Part shown: piece after piece, positions 8,462 through 16,454 of the stretch
Layout of the letters: each line of letters begins with the position of its first letter
Numbering within the stretch: the stretch's first letter is position 1
Assembly (NCBI GenBank): GCA_020356085.1
Contig: CP070633.1
Span: 2,250,909 to 2,285,858, forward strand
Length of the DNA: 34,950 nt
DNA from: Candidatus Coatesiibacteriota bacterium
GTDB lineage: Bacteria; RBG-13-66-14; B26-G2; WVWN01
Direction: 5' to 3'
Made by a program: the position numbers and the translations under genes
Notes under the pieces: generated by a model
What the model was told of the DNA's origin: nothing
The model's input: the letters and a program-made list of their open reading frames with translations, nothing else
The model's database searches: none

Positions 8462-10489
8462 TTGGTTACGACGATTAAAGGTATGCGCGAGGGCATGAAG
8501 CCCGTTATGTGGGCGGTGGCGGTGGCCTTCGTCGCCTCGCTGTTCTTCGTGGGCGCAACGACGCTCCGCAAGATTGTCCGCGGCGAGAGCCAGGGGCCGA
8601 TGGTGGTAGAGATTAACGGCAAGAAGATCGGCGCCAACGTTTTCGAGCCGGTCTTCTACCGCGAGGTCCGCCTCCGGTACCTGCAGCGGCAGCGGGAAAC
8701 GCAGCGGCCCATGACCGAGCAGGAGGAGCGCGAGCTCCGCATGATGGCCGCCGGCGCGGCGCTCAACCAGATAGTCCAAAAGGAGCTGATCCTGGCGGAG
8801 GCCGAGCGGATGGGCCTGCGCGTCGCCGACGAGGAGATTCGTTACCTCGTCGAGAACGACCCGGCGTTCCAGATCGACGGCCGCTTCGACGCCGGCGTCT
8901 ACGAGCGCTTCCTGGCCGAGCAGAAGGGAATGACGCCGGGCGAATACGAGGTTTGGCTGCGCGACGCCGTATTGATCAACCGCGTTTTCGGCATGGTGGC
9001 AGAGGGAGCGCGGCTCTCGCCGGAGGAGGTTAAAGGCCAGTACGAGCGGGATGGCGCACAAATACGCGTAGCGTACGCGTACCTCCCCGCGGCGCCGGAT
9101 CTCCAGACGGAGCCGACGAAAGAGGGGCTGAAATCCTACTACTCCTCGCACCTGGAGCGCTACCACCTCGGCCGGCGCGTGCGGCTCCGGTACGTGCTCT
9201 TCGACCTGGAGGCGCTGCGCGAGAAGACCGACGTCAGCGACGCCCAGGTCAAGGAGTACTACGAACAGCACAAGACGATCTACTTCGACGCCGGCGAAAT
9301 CCGGGTCCGCCACATCCTCTTCGCCGCACCTCCGGGCGAGTCGGAAGCCGGGTGGGAGGCGACGCGCCGTAAAGCCGAGGCCGTCGCCGCCCGGGCCCGG
9401 GCCGGGGAGGACTTCGCCGCCCTGGCCGAAGAATTTAGCGAGGACCCGGGCTCGGCCTCCCGGGGCGGCGACCTGGGCTTCTTCGGGCGCGGCCGGATGG
9501 ACCCCGACTTCGAAGCCGCCGCGTTCGCCTTGCCGGAGGGCGAGGTCAGCGACCCGGTCAAGACGATGTACGGCTACCACGTCCTTAAACGCGAGCCGGA
9601 TATCCCGCCGTTCGAGGAACAGGTGGAGGAGATCCGGGAGGCGTTGCTGGAGTCGGCGGCGGAAGACCAGGCCATGACGCTCGCGATGGAGCTCGCCGAG
9701 CGGGTAGGGGACGGCGGCGACCTGGCGGCGGAGGCCGCGGCCGCGGCGTTGGAGGTCGTGGAGCCCGCACCGTTCGAGGCGGACGGCGAGGTCGGCGACC
9801 TGGGCCTGCAGCGGCGACTCGCGGAGGAGGCGTTCACGCTGGACGTCGGCGAAGTCGGCTCGGCGCTGCCGGTGGCGAAGTTCGGCCCGGAGGGGAGCCG
9901 GGGCGGCGTGGAGCTCCGCGGATACCTGGTCTACCAGGTTACGGCGCGGCTCGAGCCGGGACCCGCCCCTTTCAGTGAGGTCGCGGAGGCGGTTAAGCGG
10001 GATTGGCGGCGCGAAACGGCGTTGGAGGGCGTCGCGGACGCCGCCGCGGAGTTTGCGCGGGCGGCCCGCGCGGGCGGCAACCTGGAGGCGGCGGCCGAGG
10101 ATTCCGGGTGGTCGTACGGCGAGACGCTGGCGTTCACGCGGCACCGGCCCGCGCCGGAGCTGGGGGGCGACTACGGCGTGGCCGCCGCGGCCTTCGACGC
10201 CGGCGCCGGCGAGACGGTGGGGCCGCTCCGCGGCCAGGCGGGGTACTACGTCCTTCGCGTGCTGGAGAAAACCCCCGCCGATCCGGCGCTGTTCGCCACG
10301 CGGGGCGACGAGTACCGCGCGCGCATTCTCCAGGCGAGGCGGCAACAAATCTTGGCCGAGTGGTACCGCGACCTCGTCTCGCGGGCCCGCATCAAGAATA
10401 ACCTCAGCCTGTACCTCGGGGCCCAGCCTCCGACCCCCGGCGAGCGCGAGGACGACTTCGACCTGCCCTTCAGCGCGCTTGGGTATTAA
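8462..10489 (+). CDS. SurA/PpiD-type peptidyl-prolyl cis-trans isomerase (parvulin)
   Basis: This 675-residue chaperone/isomerase probably helps fold envelope proteins on the periplasmic side. An N-terminal anchor (residues about 14-30, [20 protein letters not shown]) precedes a SurA_N-like helical chaperone region to about residue 200. The parvulin domain lies at about 275-375 and starts IRVRHILFA, with [20 protein letters not shown] and [10 protein letters not shown] second, weaker parvulin-like segment (about 550-605) contains [20 protein letters not shown]. The anchored layout favours PpiD over soluble SurA. The start is TTG, chosen because GGAGG lies 7 nt upstream and the anchor follows directly. 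The RNase HIII gene begins 4 nt after its stop, so the two are probably cotranscribed. Confidence 0.88.
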   Translation: MVTTIKGMREGMKPVMWAVAVAFVASLFFVGATTLRKIVRGESQGPMVVEINGKKIGANVFEPVFYREVRLRYLQRQRETQRPMTEQEERELRMMAAGAALNQIVQKELILAEAERMGLRVADEEIRYLVENDPAFQIDGRFDAGVYERFLAEQKGMTPGEYEVWLRDAVLINRVFGMVAEGARLSPEEVKGQYERDGAQIRVAYAYLPAAPDLQTEPTKEGLKSYYSSHLERYHLGRRVRLRYVLFDLEALREKTDVSDAQVKEYYEQHKTIYFDAGEIRVRHILFAAPPGESEAGWEATRRKAEAVAARARAGEDFAALAEEFSEDPGSASRGGDLGFFGRGRMDPDFEAAAFALPEGEVSDPVKTMYGYHVLKREPDIPPFEEQVEEIREALLESAAEDQAMTLAMELAERVGDGGDLAAEAAAAALEVVEPAPFEADGEVGDLGLQRRLAEEAFTLDVGEVGSALPVAKFGPEGSRGGVELRGYLVYQVTARLEPGPAPFSEVAEAVKRDWRRETALEGVADAAAEFARAARAGGNLEAAAEDSGWSYGETLAFTRHRPAPELGGDYGVAAAAFDAGAGETVGPLRGQAGYYVLRVLEKTPADPALFATRGDEYRARILQARRQQILAEWYRDLVSRARIKNNLSLYLGAQPPTPGEREDDFDLPFSALGY

Positions 10490-10493
10490 CGCG

Positions 10494-11147
10494 ATGGGGG
10501 CGCTGGAAGCCGGCCGCATCGGGACGGACGAGTCCGGGAAGGGCGACTACTTCGGGCCGCTGGTCGTGGCGGCGGTCTATGTCCGGGAGGCGGCCGAGGA
10601 AGAATTCTTGGCGGAGCTTAACGTCCGCGACTCGAAGCGGATCTCGGATCGCCGCGTCGTCGAATTGGCCGAGGTCCTCACGAGGCGGCTGCCGCACGCG
10701 CACGTCGCCATCGGCCCCGCCCGCTATAACGAGCTTTACGCCAGCGTGGGCAACTTGAACCGCCTTCTGGCGTGGGCGCACGCGCGCGCGCTCGAAAACG
10801 TTCTGGCGAAACATCCGGAGGCGGGGCGGGCCGTAACGGATAAGTTCGGTGACGACTCGTACGTCCGCCGCGCGCTCCTGAAACGTGGCCGCGAGATCGA
10901 GCTGGAACAGCGCGTCCGGGCGGAGGAGGACCGGGCGGTGGCCGCCGCTTCCGTCCTCGCGCGGGCGGAATTCCTTCGCCGGTTGGAACGGCTGTCGCGG
11001 CAAGCCGGATTTCCGCTGCCCAAAGGGGCCTCCGCCTCGGTGGAGGAGGCGGCGCGGCGGCTGATTGCGGAAAAGGGCCGGGAGGCGTTGCCGCAGTTCG
11101 CGAAGGTCCACTTTAAAACGACGAGCCGCCTCGGTGACGATTGCTGA
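10494..11147 (+). CDS. rnhC: Ribonuclease HIII-type enzyme lacking the usual N-terminal domain
   Basis: This 217-residue RNase H removes RNA paired to DNA (R-loops, primers). The HIII-type signature GTDESGKGDYFGPLVVAAV is at residues about 9-27 and carries the first Asp-Glu pair. RDSKRISD, VTDKFGDD and the EED segment preceding AAASVLARAEFL supply the remaining acidic site. Typical RNase HIII proteins are about 300 residues with an N-terminal TBP-like substrate-binding domain. Here the catalytic core begins almost at the start codon, so that domain is missing. The frame is open upstream, but that part lies under the isomerase gene and is Arg-rich shadow sequence. The ATG lies 4 nt after the upstream stop and has no clear Shine-Dalgarno, suggesting translational coupling. 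Confidence 0.85.
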   Translation: MGALEAGRIGTDESGKGDYFGPLVVAAVYVREAAEEEFLAELNVRDSKRISDRRVVELAEVLTRRLPHAHVAIGPARYNELYASVGNLNRLLAWAHARALENVLAKHPEAGRAVTDKFGDDSYVRRALLKRGREIELEQRVRAEEDRAVAAASVLARAEFLRRLERLSRQAGFPLPKGASASVEEAARRLIAEKGREALPQFAKVHFKTTSRLGDDC

Positions 11148-11166
11148 GGGCGGCAGGGGGTACGTT

Positions 11167-12108
11167 ATGAGGAGATCCCTCGCGTTGGGACTCGCGGCGG
11201 CCGTGTGGGTCGGCGCGGCGTGCTACGAACCGCCGCCGGAGGAACCGCCGCCGCCGATGTGGTACTGGCATAACGGCCCGACCGCCTCCGACCTCCACGA
11301 CCTGGCCTCCACCGCCCGGAACGACGTGTGGGCCGTGGGCATCGACGACAGCGGCCGCGGTACGGTCCTCCGCTTCCGGGCGTTCCAGTGGGATATCATC
11401 GCTCTCCCCTCCGCCGAGAACATCGGGCCGCTGTACGCCGTGGCCGCCGACGAGGCGAGCGGCGACGTCTGGGCCGCCGGCGGCGGCCAGTACTTCTTGT
11501 ATTGGAACGGGTCGCAGTGGCAGACGTGGCCGCACCCCGCCCGAGGCAAGGTGGTTTACGGCCTGGACCTGGTCGACAACCTTAACGGCTGGGCCGTGGG
11601 CGAGGGCGGCCTCCTGTTGCAACTCGACGGCGGCGCGTGGGCGGAGGTCGCCTCGCCGACCGCGGAAACGTTGCGCCGCGTCCACGTCCTGTCGGCGACG
11701 TCGGCCTGGGCTGTCGGCGACCGCGGCACGGTCCTGCGCTACGACGGCTCGGGCTGGCGGGAGGCAACGTTCTTACCGACCATAGACCTCCGCGACCTCT
11801 ACTTCTTCGGCGACGACGACGGGTGGGTCGTCGGCGCCGTTGCCTCGCTGTACCACTGGGACGGCTCGACCTTCACGAAGTTCCCCAGCCCGGACGTTAA
11901 TATCAATTATCAGTGTTGCACGTTCATCGGGCCGAACGCCGGTTTCGCCGGCGGCGACAAGGTCCGCGTCGTGAAGTACGTCGACGGCACGTGGAAGATC
12001 CAGCAGGATACGCCCAGCGGCCTGTGGGAGCTGTACGCGATGCACATGGTCTCGGATACGGAGGGGTGGGCCGTAGGCAACAACGGCGCGTTTCTGTGGT
12101 ATCGCTAA
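11167..12108 (+). CDS. Probable lipoprotein with a seven-bladed WAVG-type beta-propeller
   Basis: This is a 313-residue exported protein. The signal peptide ends in GAAC with Cys19 as likely lipidation site; the lipobox is imperfect because -3 is Gly. A proline-rich linker follows, then seven repeats of about 40 residues with a W-A-V-G core: DVWAVG, DVWAAGG, NGWAVGEGG, SAWAVGDRG, DGWVVGAV, AGFAGGDK and EGWAVGNNG. These resemble YCF48/BNR-like propeller blades. The function is unknown; such domains bind ligands or scaffold envelope complexes. The ATG at 11167 has GGGGG 6 nt upstream and gives the signal peptide. The longer in-frame start at 11065 lies inside rnhC and is rejected. It is 19 nt after rnhC and is the last gene of that operon. 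Confidence 0.8.
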   Translation: MRRSLALGLAAAVWVGAACYEPPPEEPPPPMWYWHNGPTASDLHDLASTARNDVWAVGIDDSGRGTVLRFRAFQWDIIALPSAENIGPLYAVAADEASGDVWAAGGGQYFLYWNGSQWQTWPHPARGKVVYGLDLVDNLNGWAVGEGGLLLQLDGGAWAEVASPTAETLRRVHVLSATSAWAVGDRGTVLRYDGSGWREATFLPTIDLRDLYFFGDDDGWVVGAVASLYHWDGSTFTKFPSPDVNINYQCCTFIGPNAGFAGGDKVRVVKYVDGTWKIQQDTPSGLWELYAMHMVSDTEGWAVGNNGAFLWYR

Positions 12109-12137
12109 CGCCTCCCTCCGATCGATAATATTATAAA

Positions 12138-12163
12138 GAAGCCGCCTCCGAGGAGGCGGCTTC
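12138..12163. terminator. Bidirectional terminator between convergent genes
   Basis: GAAGCCGCCTCC, GA, GGAGGCGGCTTC form a long near-perfect hairpin between two convergent genes. On the minus strand it is followed by TTTATAATATT, giving a T-rich tail. On the plus strand the tail is poor, so it serves best for the minus-strand radical SAM gene. Confidence 0.65.
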
Positions 12164-12211
12164 GTCGCGTTTAACGGAAAAGCGCTTTTATGCGGCCCAC
12201 CGACGCGGGCG

Positions 12212-13231
12212 CTAGGCGCGCGCGGCGTCGCGTTTCAGTCGGAACGAGAAATGGTCGCCGACGTTTTCGCGCAGCAAGCGCCAGAACCCCTTGTCCAGGT
12301 ACGAGCGGATCGCGACGTAGCACTGGTCGCAGGTGTTATTGGCCGTAAACTCCCGAACCAGCTCGCGCTGGTCGAGGTGCCTGTGGAACTGCATCGAGCA
12401 CGGCTGCAGGTAGCCGTCCGCGGTGACGACGAGGAAGCGCAGGCCCGCGGTGCAGTCGGGCGTGCCGCCGTTCTCGAAATATTTATAGGTGTCGTCGAGT
12501 GTGGTGCAAGAGTTGACGATGCGGCCTTGCGGGTCGTTCTCCTTGCGCGCGAGCACGCCGTCGAACTGCCGCCGCAACTCGGCCAGCTCCTCCGCCGCCG
12601 ATATCATGTACGACATGTCGCCGGTCCGGCGCGGCGAGTACGCGCTGAACGAGACGTTGACGCCCCACCTCTCGGCCAATTCGACGATATCGTTTACGCA
12701 CGTATAATTTTCGCGCGTGAGGGCGGTGTTGAGGACGACGTCGTCGTAGCCGAGCGCGGCCAGCCGGGGAAGGAGCTCGCCAAGGTGCGCGAAGAGCCCC
12801 GGGTGGCGGCGGAAGTCGTCGTGGCGTTCGTCCGGGAAATCGAGCGAGACCGAGAATTGGTCGACGCCGGCCGCGCGGAGCGCGAGGTATTTCTCCTCCG
12901 TCATCAGCGAGAAGTTGGAGACGAAGACGGTGTAGGGTAAGCCGCCGAAGCCCTGCGTCGCCTTCACGCAGTCCACGATATCTTCCCGCAGGAGCGGCTC
13001 GCCTCCCGAGATCTGGATCGCGCCCGGGTGCAGCACTTTCATCCAGCGGCGCATGTCGGCCGCGGTTATGCGGTTCGGCTCCTCCACCGGGCCGCCGTGA
13101 TCGCAGTGGCGGCAGCGGCACGTACAGGAGTTCGTCACCTCGAACGAGACGACGAGCGGTCGGCGCTCGAACCAGTTGGCCGCGCACCGGCCTATGACCA
13201 GACAGGATTCTACGAAAGGCGTACGTCTCAT
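12212..13231 (-). CDS. Radical SAM protein with SPASM-like C-terminus
   Basis: This 339-residue enzyme has the radical SAM motif C36-x3-C40-x2-C43 (SCTCRCRHCDHGG) early in the protein, and the glycine-rich SAM-binding segment ISGGEPLLRED. The C-terminal part has spaced cysteines: one in PDCTAGLRF, one in YLQPCSMQF and the pair NTCDQCY. This recalls the SPASM auxiliary cluster domain. It resembles the broad class that includes peptide-modifying and HpnH-like enzymes; the substrate cannot be read from sequence. No precursor peptide gene is visible next to it. The ATG at 13231 has GGAACGG about 10 nt upstream. It is a single-gene unit with its own promoter and the terminator at 12138-12163. Confidence 0.85.
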   Translation of the reverse strand: MRRTPFVESCLVIGRCAANWFERRPLVVSFEVTNSCTCRCRHCDHGGPVEEPNRITAADMRRWMKVLHPGAIQISGGEPLLREDIVDCVKATQGFGGLPYTVFVSNFSLMTEEKYLALRAAGVDQFSVSLDFPDERHDDFRRHPGLFAHLGELLPRLAALGYDDVVLNTALTRENYTCVNDIVELAERWGVNVSFSAYSPRRTGDMSYMISAAEELAELRRQFDGVLARKENDPQGRIVNSCTTLDDTYKYFENGGTPDCTAGLRFLVVTADGYLQPCSMQFHRHLDQRELVREFTANNTCDQCYVAIRSYLDKGFWRLLRENVGDHFSFRLKRDAARA

Positions 13232-13269
13232 ACCGATTTACCGTTCCGGGGGTGCAATAAGTTTACCTT

Positions 13270-13299
13270 ATTATAACAAAACCGGCGGCCTGAAATCAA
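13270..13299 (-). promoter_or_regulatory. Promoter of the SPASM-like radical SAM gene, embedded in the mreC terminator
   Basis: On the minus strand TTGATT (13299-13294) and a perfect TATAAT (13275-13270) are separated by 18 nt. Transcription would start near 13263, about 32 nt before the ATG. The -35 lies in the loop of the mreC terminator hairpin. Confidence 0.5.
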
Positions 13300-13306
13300 C
13301 CGCCGG
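13278..13306 (-). terminator. Intrinsic terminator of the mreC operon
   Basis: On the minus strand CCGGCGG, an 11-nt loop and CCGCCGG are followed by TTTTGTTAT. It lies about 30 nt after the mreC stop codon and ends the four-gene operon. Confidence 0.75.
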
Positions 13307-13336
13307 CTGGAGGTAGGAGAAAAGCCGTCCGCGCGT

Positions 13337-14107
13337 TTACTCAGCGGGCGGCTGCCATTTCACGACGAGGAGGTTCTCGAGTGCCGCCATATCCTCCGCC
13401 GGCGTGACCTCTACCTCCAGGAACATCGAGTCGAACGGCCGGTCGACGGCGCGGACGTACCCTACGATCAACCCGGGCGGGTAGAGACGGCTTGTTCCGG
13501 ACGTTACGATAAGGTCTCCCACTTTAAAATCGGCCGTGCGGGGAACGTACGCCAGGCGGCCCGGCCCCTCGGCGCCGGCATAGTACACGGCCAGCGTGCC
13601 GGTGGAGGCGTGGCGCACGGCGAGGCGGAGGCGCTCGGAGGTCAATAGCTCGACTTCGGAGGTCGTCGCCGCCGCGCGGACGACGCGGCCGACCAGCCCC
13701 CGGGTTCCGACGACCGGCATCCCCTCCGCGACGCCCTCCCGCCGACCCGCGCCAACGACCGCCGTCTCCAGCCAGGTCCGCGGCCGGCGCTCGAGAAGCG
13801 GCGCGTACGCCCACTCGTAGGGCATCTCCAGCCGGTAACCCAGGCCGAGGCGCAACGCCTCGTTCTCGCGCCGGTAACTTTCGGCCCGTCCCAAAGTCGC
13901 CGACCGCCGCGCGAGGCGCTCCGCTAACTCGGCGCGCCGCCGTTCGCCCTCCCGCAGCTCGGTAACGAGCGAGACCAGGTTATAGGCCGGCGTTTTGGCG
14001 CGGACCAACAGCGCCCGCGCCTGGAGGTGGCCGGTGACGTCCAGCGCGACCAGCGCCGAGGCGAGCCCGGCTAGAACGATTGTCGTGAGGAGGCGGGCGT
14101 TGAACAC
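13337..14107 (-). CDS. mreC: Rod shape-determining protein MreC
   Basis: This 256-residue protein is anchored in the inner membrane and scaffolds the elongasome in the periplasm. Residues about 7-24 form the single membrane helix. A coiled coil follows (about 45-85), and then the two beta domains, with the MreC-like segments GMPVVGTRGLVGRVV and GDLIVTSGTSRLYPPGLIVG. The start is GTG with AAGGAG upstream, 12 nt after the ispE stop. It is the last gene of a minus-strand operon. MreB is encoded more than 2 kb away and divergently, rather than directly upstream as in most genomes, and no mreD is visible. Confidence 0.93.
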   Translation of the reverse strand: MFNARLLTTIVLAGLASALVALDVTGHLQARALLVRAKTPAYNLVSLVTELREGERRRAELAERLARRSATLGRAESYRRENEALRLGLGYRLEMPYEWAYAPLLERRPRTWLETAVVGAGRREGVAEGMPVVGTRGLVGRVVRAAATTSEVELLTSERLRLAVRHASTGTLAVYYAGAEGPGRLAYVPRTADFKVGDLIVTSGTSRLYPPGLIVGYVRAVDRPFDSMFLEVEVTPAEDMAALENLLVVKWQPPAE

Positions 14108-14119
14108 TTTCCTCTCTCC

Positions 14120-14989
14120 TTAGCGGGTGGCCGTCAGCGCGACGCGGTACCCGCGGGCGGTTAAGGCCTCCTGCGCCTCTCGCGCCGTCCGCTCCTCGCC
14201 GCGCGGCGCGACGAACGTGCCTCCCGAGCCGCTCAGGCGCGCGTTCTCGTAGCCGAGTTCGGCCAGCGCCGCTTTGAGTTCCGCTAAAACCGGGAAGAGG
14301 CGGAGGGCCGGCGCCTCCAACGTATTAACGCCGGCCTCCCACCACGCCTCGGCCTCCTCCTCTAACCGCGCCAGCACCTCCCAGCAGGGGTCGGCGTTCG
14401 CGGCCAGGTCGGAGGGCTCAAGCGCTCGGTAAACCCGTGCCGTCGGGATGCCGCGGTCGGGGGAGGCTAGGAGGAGCTGGACCTCGCGCGGCCCGCGCAC
14501 GCGCGTTACGTACTCGCCGCGGCCCGAGGCGAACGCCCATCCCCCGGCCAAGAAGAACGGCACGTCGCTGCCGAGGCGGCGGGCCAGCCGCCACAGCTTA
14601 TCGTCGCCCAGCGGCCGGCCGAAGTGGCCATTTAGCGCGAGGAGCGTGGCGGCGGCGTCGCTGGAGCCGCCTCCCAGGCCCGCGCCGACGGCGACGTTTT
14701 TAACCAGATGGAGGTCGAGGCACGCCTCGACGCCCGCCGCCGCGAGAAACGCGAGCGCGGCCTGGCCGGCGAGATTCTTTTCGTCCGGCGGGCACCCCGG
14801 GCCGTCGCCGCGAACGGTGAGGCCGCGGCCGGCGTCGACCGTAATCGTTAACCGGTCGGCCAACGCGAGTGGCGCCATCACCGTCGCGACGTTGTGGTAC
14901 CCGTCGGGCCGCCGCCCCGTGACGACCAGGCAAACGTTCACCTTCGCCGGCGCCTCGACCTCCAGCGTCGTCTTAGTCAATTTCGTCAT
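14120..14989 (-). CDS. ispE: 4-diphosphocytidyl-2-C-methyl-D-erythritol kinase
   Basis: This 289-residue GHMP kinase phosphorylates the 2-hydroxyl of CDP-methylerythritol in the MEP isoprenoid pathway. Motif 1 appears as APAKVNVCLVVTGRRPDGYH, the ATP-binding loop as VGAGLGGGSSDAAATL, and motif 3 as ARLSGSGGTFV. The length is normal for the family. The start at 14989 (MTKLTKTTLEVEAPAKVN) is preferred over an in-frame ATG 27 codons upstream, which adds Arg/Pro-rich sequence inside the preceding gene. It overlaps that gene by 17 nt and mreC follows after 12 nt. Confidence 0.94.
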   Translation of the reverse strand: MTKLTKTTLEVEAPAKVNVCLVVTGRRPDGYHNVATVMAPLALADRLTITVDAGRGLTVRGDGPGCPPDEKNLAGQAALAFLAAAGVEACLDLHLVKNVAVGAGLGGGSSDAAATLLALNGHFGRPLGDDKLWRLARRLGSDVPFFLAGGWAFASGRGEYVTRVRGPREVQLLLASPDRGIPTARVYRALEPSDLAANADPCWEVLARLEEEAEAWWEAGVNTLEAPALRLFPVLAELKAALAELGYENARLSGSGGTFVAPRGEERTAREAQEALTARGYRVALTATR

Positions 14990-15824
14990 ACCGTTCGGCG
15001 GCCGGCGCCGGTTCGTATACGGCAGCGCCGGCGGGGGGCGTAGTCGAGAACGCCCCCTCCGGGAACGCAACGTCGAATTCCAGTTTGGTTATCCGGATTT
15101 CCGCGACGCGGTCTTCGGTTTTGAGTGTAACCGCGCGTGGCGCCGCCGGCCCCTCGCCAACGGCGGGAGTCCACTCGGCGTACGTAACGTCGACGACGGG
15201 CGCGTCGGCTTCGAATAGCCGGAGGTGGAGCGGGCGGCGCTCGCCGCCGGCAAATGCCGCCGACAGCGTAAGTTCTTGCACCCGCGACGACGTTTCCGCC
15301 CGGCGCCACACTATCTTCTCGCCTCCCGAATCGCCCGGCGTCGCCTCCACCTCCAACGCCGCCGCGGTACCGTCGACGAGATAAAGCGGCGGCTGGCCGA
15401 GAAGGCCGTCCACCAGCTCGTGCAGGTTATAATCAAACGCCGTGCCCAGTACGGCGGAGGGGTTCCACTCCTCCGCCGTCATCACCACCGCCGCGTTTTC
15501 ATGCGGGTAATAGGCCAGCATCTCCTCGCCGCGCGCGGTCAGGACGACGGCCGTGCCGTACAACGGCGCCGACACCTCGAGGCGGGTCCGGTCCGGCCGG
15601 AGGCGACCCCACGCCAACGTGAAGTTACTCTCCTCCTCGCCGTAAACCTTTACGGTCGCCGCGCCCCGAACCGCCGGCGTCTCCTCCCACCGCTCCTCGA
15701 ACGCGGCGAGGCGGGATAGGATATCCGTTGCGGGGGCGTCGTCCGTCGCGGCGATCGCGGAGGGAGCGCCCGCCGCCGCGGCACCCGCGGCGACCCTAAG
15801 GAGTATGGAGGCGGCGCGCAGCAC
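14973..15824 (-). CDS. LolA-like exported protein (outer-membrane lipoprotein-sorting fold)
   Basis: This 283-residue protein has a signal peptide (about residues 1-25, ending near SAIAATD). The rest is beta-rich: VRGAATVKVYGEEESNFTLAWGRL-type repeats followed by segments such as RTRLEVSAPLYGTAVVLTAR. This pattern suggests the LolA/LolB fold or the DUF4292 group, which handle lipoproteins or other lipids in the periplasm. The assignment is by general pattern and not by a diagnostic motif. The start is GTG at 15824, one base after the TAA of the upstream phosphoesterase gene, giving translational coupling. An earlier in-frame ATG at 15911 would lie within the upstream gene and delay the signal peptide. 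Confidence 0.65.
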   Translation of the reverse strand: MLRAASILLRVAAGAAAAGAPSAIAATDDAPATDILSRLAAFEERWEETPAVRGAATVKVYGEEESNFTLAWGRLRPDRTRLEVSAPLYGTAVVLTARGEEMLAYYPHENAAVVMTAEEWNPSAVLGTAFDYNLHELVDGLLGQPPLYLVDGTAAALEVEATPGDSGGEKIVWRRAETSSRVQELTLSAAFAGGERRPLHLRLFEADAPVVDVTYAEWTPAVGEGPAAPRAVTLKTEDRVAEIRITKLEFDVAFPEGAFSTTPPAGAAVYEPAPAAERYDEID

Positions 15825-15825
15825 G

Positions 15826-16311
15826 TTAGAGGTATTCGATGTCGACGTTGCCGACAGTAACTTCGACCAGCGCGAGCGAGGGCCGGCCCGTAACCCACCC
15901 GCCGAGCTCACCCGGGCAGATGACGAGCGACTCGCCGTGTTCGACGCGCACGTGGTGGTCGTGGCCGAACGCGATGAGGTCGTACCCGGTCGCGGTGGCG
16001 GCCTCCCGCGCGAGGCGGGGCTTGTGCGTGATTAGGATCGAGAGGCCCTCGAAGGTGAAGCGATACGGGTCGGAGTGAAGTTCGGCGAACGGCGCGAAGG
16101 CTTGTATGAGCGCGGCGCGGTCGCCGTCGTTGTTGCCGAAGACGCCGCGCAACGGCGCCCGGAGCTTCGCGAACGCGCGGGCCGTGAACGGCGCAACGTA
16201 GTCGCCGGCGTGCAGCACCAGGTGGGCGCCCCACTCGTTGATGACGTCGACGGCCCGCTCGATCATGCGGAGGTTGTCGTGCGAGTCAGCTACTACGGCC
16301 ACGCGATCCAT
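15826..16311 (-). CDS. YfcE/MJ0936-type metallophosphoesterase
   Basis: This 161-residue phosphodiesterase of the calcineurin-like superfamily is the family's normal length. The metal ligands appear in the expected order: D-x-H in VVADSHDN, GD in VLHAGDY, GNND in GVFGNNDGD, H in LITHKPR and GHDHH near residue 117. It probably hydrolyses phosphodiesters, but the natural substrate is not predictable. It is the first gene of the operon ending in mreC, has a near-consensus promoter and a very short leader of about 9 nt, with AAGG 6 nt before the ATG. Confidence 0.88.
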   Translation of the reverse strand: MDRVAVVADSHDNLRMIERAVDVINEWGAHLVLHAGDYVAPFTARAFAKLRAPLRGVFGNNDGDRAALIQAFAPFAELHSDPYRFTFEGLSILITHKPRLAREAATATGYDLIAFGHDHHVRVEHGESLVICPGELGGWVTGRPSLALVEVTVGNVDIEYL

Positions 16312-16326
16312 AAGCTACCTTGCAAT

Positions 16327-16355
16327 ATGATAATTCTCCGCGGCGCGTTAGTCAA
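16327..16355 (-). promoter_or_regulatory. Promoter of the phosphoesterase-lolA-like-ispE-mreC operon
   Basis: On the minus strand TTGACT (16355-16350), a 17-nt spacer and TATCAT (16332-16327). Start of transcription is expected near 16320, only about 9 nt before the ATG. Confidence 0.65.
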
Positions 16356-16395
16356 GGCCAGACCGCGCGGGCGGCGGCCGCGGGGGGAATTAAAC

Positions 16396-16424
16396 TTGCG
16401 ACGCTCCCCGCCGTGTGTTAGTAT
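16396..16424 (+). promoter_or_regulatory. Promoter of mreB
   Basis: TTGCGA (16396-16401), 17-nt spacer, TAGTAT (16419-16424). It is back-to-back with the operon promoter on the other strand, with 40 nt between the two -35 boxes. The leader would be about 24 nt. Confidence 0.55.
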
Positions 16425-16454
16425 CCGGCGCGTACGCCTACGCGGGAGGTAGCG

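Noticed and set aside
8411-10519. A 702-codon open frame on the minus strand opposite the isomerase gene
   Set aside because: It is a mirror frame of a GC-rich gene: composition is Arg/Ala/Leu-rich, there is no domain, and the plus strand encodes a clear parvulin with a ribosome-binding site.
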